Assembly: GCF_020510705.1 (NCBI RefSeq)
Contig: NZ_CP075184.1
Location: forward strand, 2,852,001 to 2,916,000
Length of the DNA: 64,000 nucleotides
Reading direction: 5' to 3'
Source: Acidovorax radicis
GTDB lineage: Bacteria > Pseudomonadota > Gammaproteobacteria > Burkholderiales > Burkholderiaceae_C
This document shows positions 62,323-64,000 of this stretch, piece by piece; position 1 is the stretch's first letter; every line of letters begins with the position of its first letter. The translations under genes were made by a program, and so were the position numbers. The notes under the pieces are model-generated. The model worked only from the letters and a program-made list of their open reading frames with translations, was not told where the DNA came from and ran no database searches.

Positions 62323-64000
62323 ATGAGTGAACCCGATCTTTCTTTTCTGGACCCATCGGGTCGCATGCCCGCCCGCCCGGGTGGATCAGCGGTCAAAACC
62401 GCCCCACGCTCCCCACCGGCGCCCGCCTTGACGGGCACCCCGGTCGATGACCTGGTAGCCGAACTGCGCGCTTACCAGGCCGAGCTGGAAAGCCAGAACA
62501 AGGTGCTGCGCTACAGCCAGACCGTGGCCGAAAGCGCGTATGAACGCTTCGAAACCCTGTTTGCCAGCGTGCCTCTGGCCCTCATGGTGGTGGACGAGCA
62601 CGACATGGTGGTGCAGGCCAACTCGATGGCCCACCGCTCCTTTCAGCCCACGGAGCGCGACCGCCCCCTTTCGGCCTTGATGCCGTTTGTGGGCGCGCAG
62701 GACACACGGCGCGTGCGCGAGGCGTTTGTGCAAGCCGAAAACCTGGGGCACAGCGAAGTCAAGGAAGTCGTCTTTTCCATCAACGAGCAGACGCGCATCA
62801 CCGGCGATCTGCACATCGCGCGCATCGAGGCCCCCCAGGATGGCGGGCCGCCGTTGCCGCAATTCCTGTGCGTGTTGATCGACCAGGGCCCGCTGCTGGC
62901 CGAGCGCCAGGCACTGCAGCAAAGCGCACGTGCGCTGCTGCAGCGCAACGAGCAGATTTATGCCAGCGAAAAGCGGCTGGAGGCCGTCATCAATTCCGCG
63001 CTGGATGCCATTGTCTGCGTGGACCAGCACCAGCGCATCAGTGTGTTCAACCCCACGGCAGCGGCGCTGTTTCAGTGCAGTGCCAGCGATGCCCTGGGCA
63101 GCACGCTCGACCGTTTTTTGCCCGATGCGGCGCAGGCACTGGCGTTTGCACAGCTCACCACCCAAGCCATGCTGGGCGAGATGACGGCGCTCACGGCCAG
63201 CGGCAAAGAGCTGGCCGTGGAAGTGAGCGTGTCGTTCGAGCGCCATGCCGAAGGCGAAACCACCACGGTGTTTGCGCGCGACCTGACGGGCCGCAAAAAG
63301 GCCGAGGCCCACCGCAACGAGCTGGAGGCACAGCTGCGCGAGTCCCACAAGATGCAGGCCGTGGGCACCATGGCCGGTGGCATTGCACACGACTTCAACA
63401 ACATCCTCGGGGCCATTCTGGGCAACGTGGAGCTGGCCAAGGCCGACAGCCCGCCCGGCTCACCCGTGCTGGAGAGCCTGACCGAAATCGAAAAAGCCGG
63501 CCGCCGGGCGCGCGACTTGGTGCGCCAGATCCTCACCTTCAGCCGCAACGAGCCCCCGCGCCGCGCCGCCGTCTCACTGGCCGAAGCAGCGCACGACACC
63601 GAGCGCCTGCTGCGTGTCACCCTGCCCCCGGCCATCGAACTGCACATGCAACTGCCAGCCAGCTTGCCCCCGGTGCTGGCCGACGCCACCCAGGTGGAGC
63701 AGGCCCTGCTCAACCTGTGCACCAATGCGGTCCATGCCATAGGCACCGAGCGCGGCAGCATCCATGTAGAGGCCTGCACAGTGCAGCCCGACCAGCGCCT
63801 GGGAGAGAGGCTGGGTCTGGCGGCGGGCGACTATGTGGCGCTGACCGTGCGCGACAACGGCCCCGGCATGGAGGCAGCCCAGCTCGAACGCATCTTTGAG
63901 CCCTTCTTCACCACCAAACCCGTAGGCCAGGGCACGGGCCTGGGCCTGGCGGTGGTGCACGGCGTGATGCGTACCCACGAGGGCGCGGTGGACGTCCACA
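62323..64000 (+). CDS. PAS-domain sensor histidine kinase, cut by the window end
   Basis: 559 codons are visible; the gene runs past the edge. Two PAS-like regions lie near residues 85-190 and 225-320 ([20 protein letters not shown]). The H box [20 protein letters not shown] is near 347-366, the N box [14 protein letters not shown] near 466, then [19 protein letters not shown] and [13 protein letters not shown]. There is no membrane segment, so it is probably cytoplasmic. The H-box form (HDFNN) is typical of hybrid kinases, which often carry a receiver domain after the ATPase; that part would be outside the window. Confidence 0.9.
   Translation, partial: MSEPDLSFLDPSGRMPARPGGSAVKTAPRSPPAPALTGTPVDDLVAELRAYQAELESQNKVLRYSQTVAESAYERFETLFASVPLALMVVDEHDMVVQANSMAHRSFQPTERDRPLSALMPFVGAQDTRRVREAFVQAENLGHSEVKEVVFSINEQTRITGDLHIARIEAPQDGGPPLPQFLCVLIDQGPLLAERQALQQSARALLQRNEQIYASEKRLEAVINSALDAIVCVDQHQRISVFNPTAAALFQCSASDALGSTLDRFLPDAAQALAFAQLTTQAMLGEMTALTASGKELAVEVSVSFERHAEGETTTVFARDLTGRKKAEAHRNELEAQLRESHKMQAVGTMAGGIAHDFNNILGAILGNVELAKADSPPGSPVLESLTEIEKAGRRARDLVRQILTFSRNEPPRRAAVSLAEAAHDTERLLRVTLPPAIELHMQLPASLPPVLADATQVEQALLNLCTNAVHAIGTERGSIHVEACTVQPDQRLGERLGLAAGDYVALTVRDNGPGMEAAQLERIFEPFFTTKPVGQGTGLGLAVVHGVMRTHEGAVDVH

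Overview
The window looks like chromosomal DNA of a high-GC betaproteobacterium, most likely family Comamonadaceae (Acidovorax-like). This is inferred from gene content: several Bug-type receptors, a LexA-controlled imuA-imuB-dnaE2 cassette, a glycine-riboswitch gcvTHP operon, and a short palindromic repeat scattered through the region. No rRNA or marker gene is present to fix the genus.

Layout. 1-7.7 kb: a GABA/polyamine block (start of a divergent MocR-like regulator, gabT, a four-gene ABC importer, gabD). 7.7-8.95 kb: a ROK-type kinase whose two halves appear in swapped order. 9.16-17.3 kb: a small integrative element in the 3' end of tRNA-Gly(CCC). It has a P4-type integrase, an AlpA regulator heading a run of tiny overlapping genes, several unknown genes, and two IS5-family insertions, one of which broke a gene at its ninth codon. 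17.4-23.2 kb: chemoreceptor, pseudouridine synthase, AsmA-like protein. 23.2-29.15 kb: the SOS mutasome cassette under a LexA box. 29.2-35.5 kb: HD-GYP protein, CoA-transferase subunits scoAB with a divergent PAS-LuxR regulator, a carboxymuconolactone-decarboxylase-like protein, KatG. 35.7-45.5 kb: nine co-directional catabolic genes (lactonase, two LigI-like amidohydrolases, RraA/CHA-type aldolase, 2-hydroxyacid dehydrogenase, four Bug receptors) with a divergent IclR regulator. 45.5-49.8 kb: AhpD-like protein, thioesterase, SDR, ETF-ubiquinone oxidoreductase, Lrp regulator. 50.2-53.2 kb: TRAP transporter. 53.2-58.1 kb: tandem glycine riboswitch and gcvT-gcvH-gcvP. 58.2-64 kb: FKBP isomerase, MerR regulator with a MerR-type promoter in front of an MFS exporter, nitroreductase, and a histidine kinase that runs off the window end.

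How the genes work together. GabT and GabD convert imported GABA (or putrescine-derived GABA) to succinate. ScoAB feeds ketone bodies or oxo-acids into acetyl-CoA. The 35.7-44.5 kb cluster looks like a route for an aromatic- or sugar-acid-derived dicarboxylate that ends in aldol cleavage, with solute receptors but no TctA/TctB membrane subunits in view. GcvTHP handles glycine surplus sensed by the riboswitch.

Most unusual observations: (1) the ROK-like protein at 7748-8950 reads as a circular permutation of the fold; (2) a palindromic repeat occurs four times, twice inside genes and in frame, once lengthening the PHP region of DnaE2 and once supplying most of the signal peptide of a Bug receptor; (3) the tRNA-Gly element carries a compact AlpA operon of unknown function and an IS-interrupted gene that can be rebuilt base by base; (4) several clear candidate operators lie between divergent genes. 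All functional calls come from reading the sequence; no database search was run.
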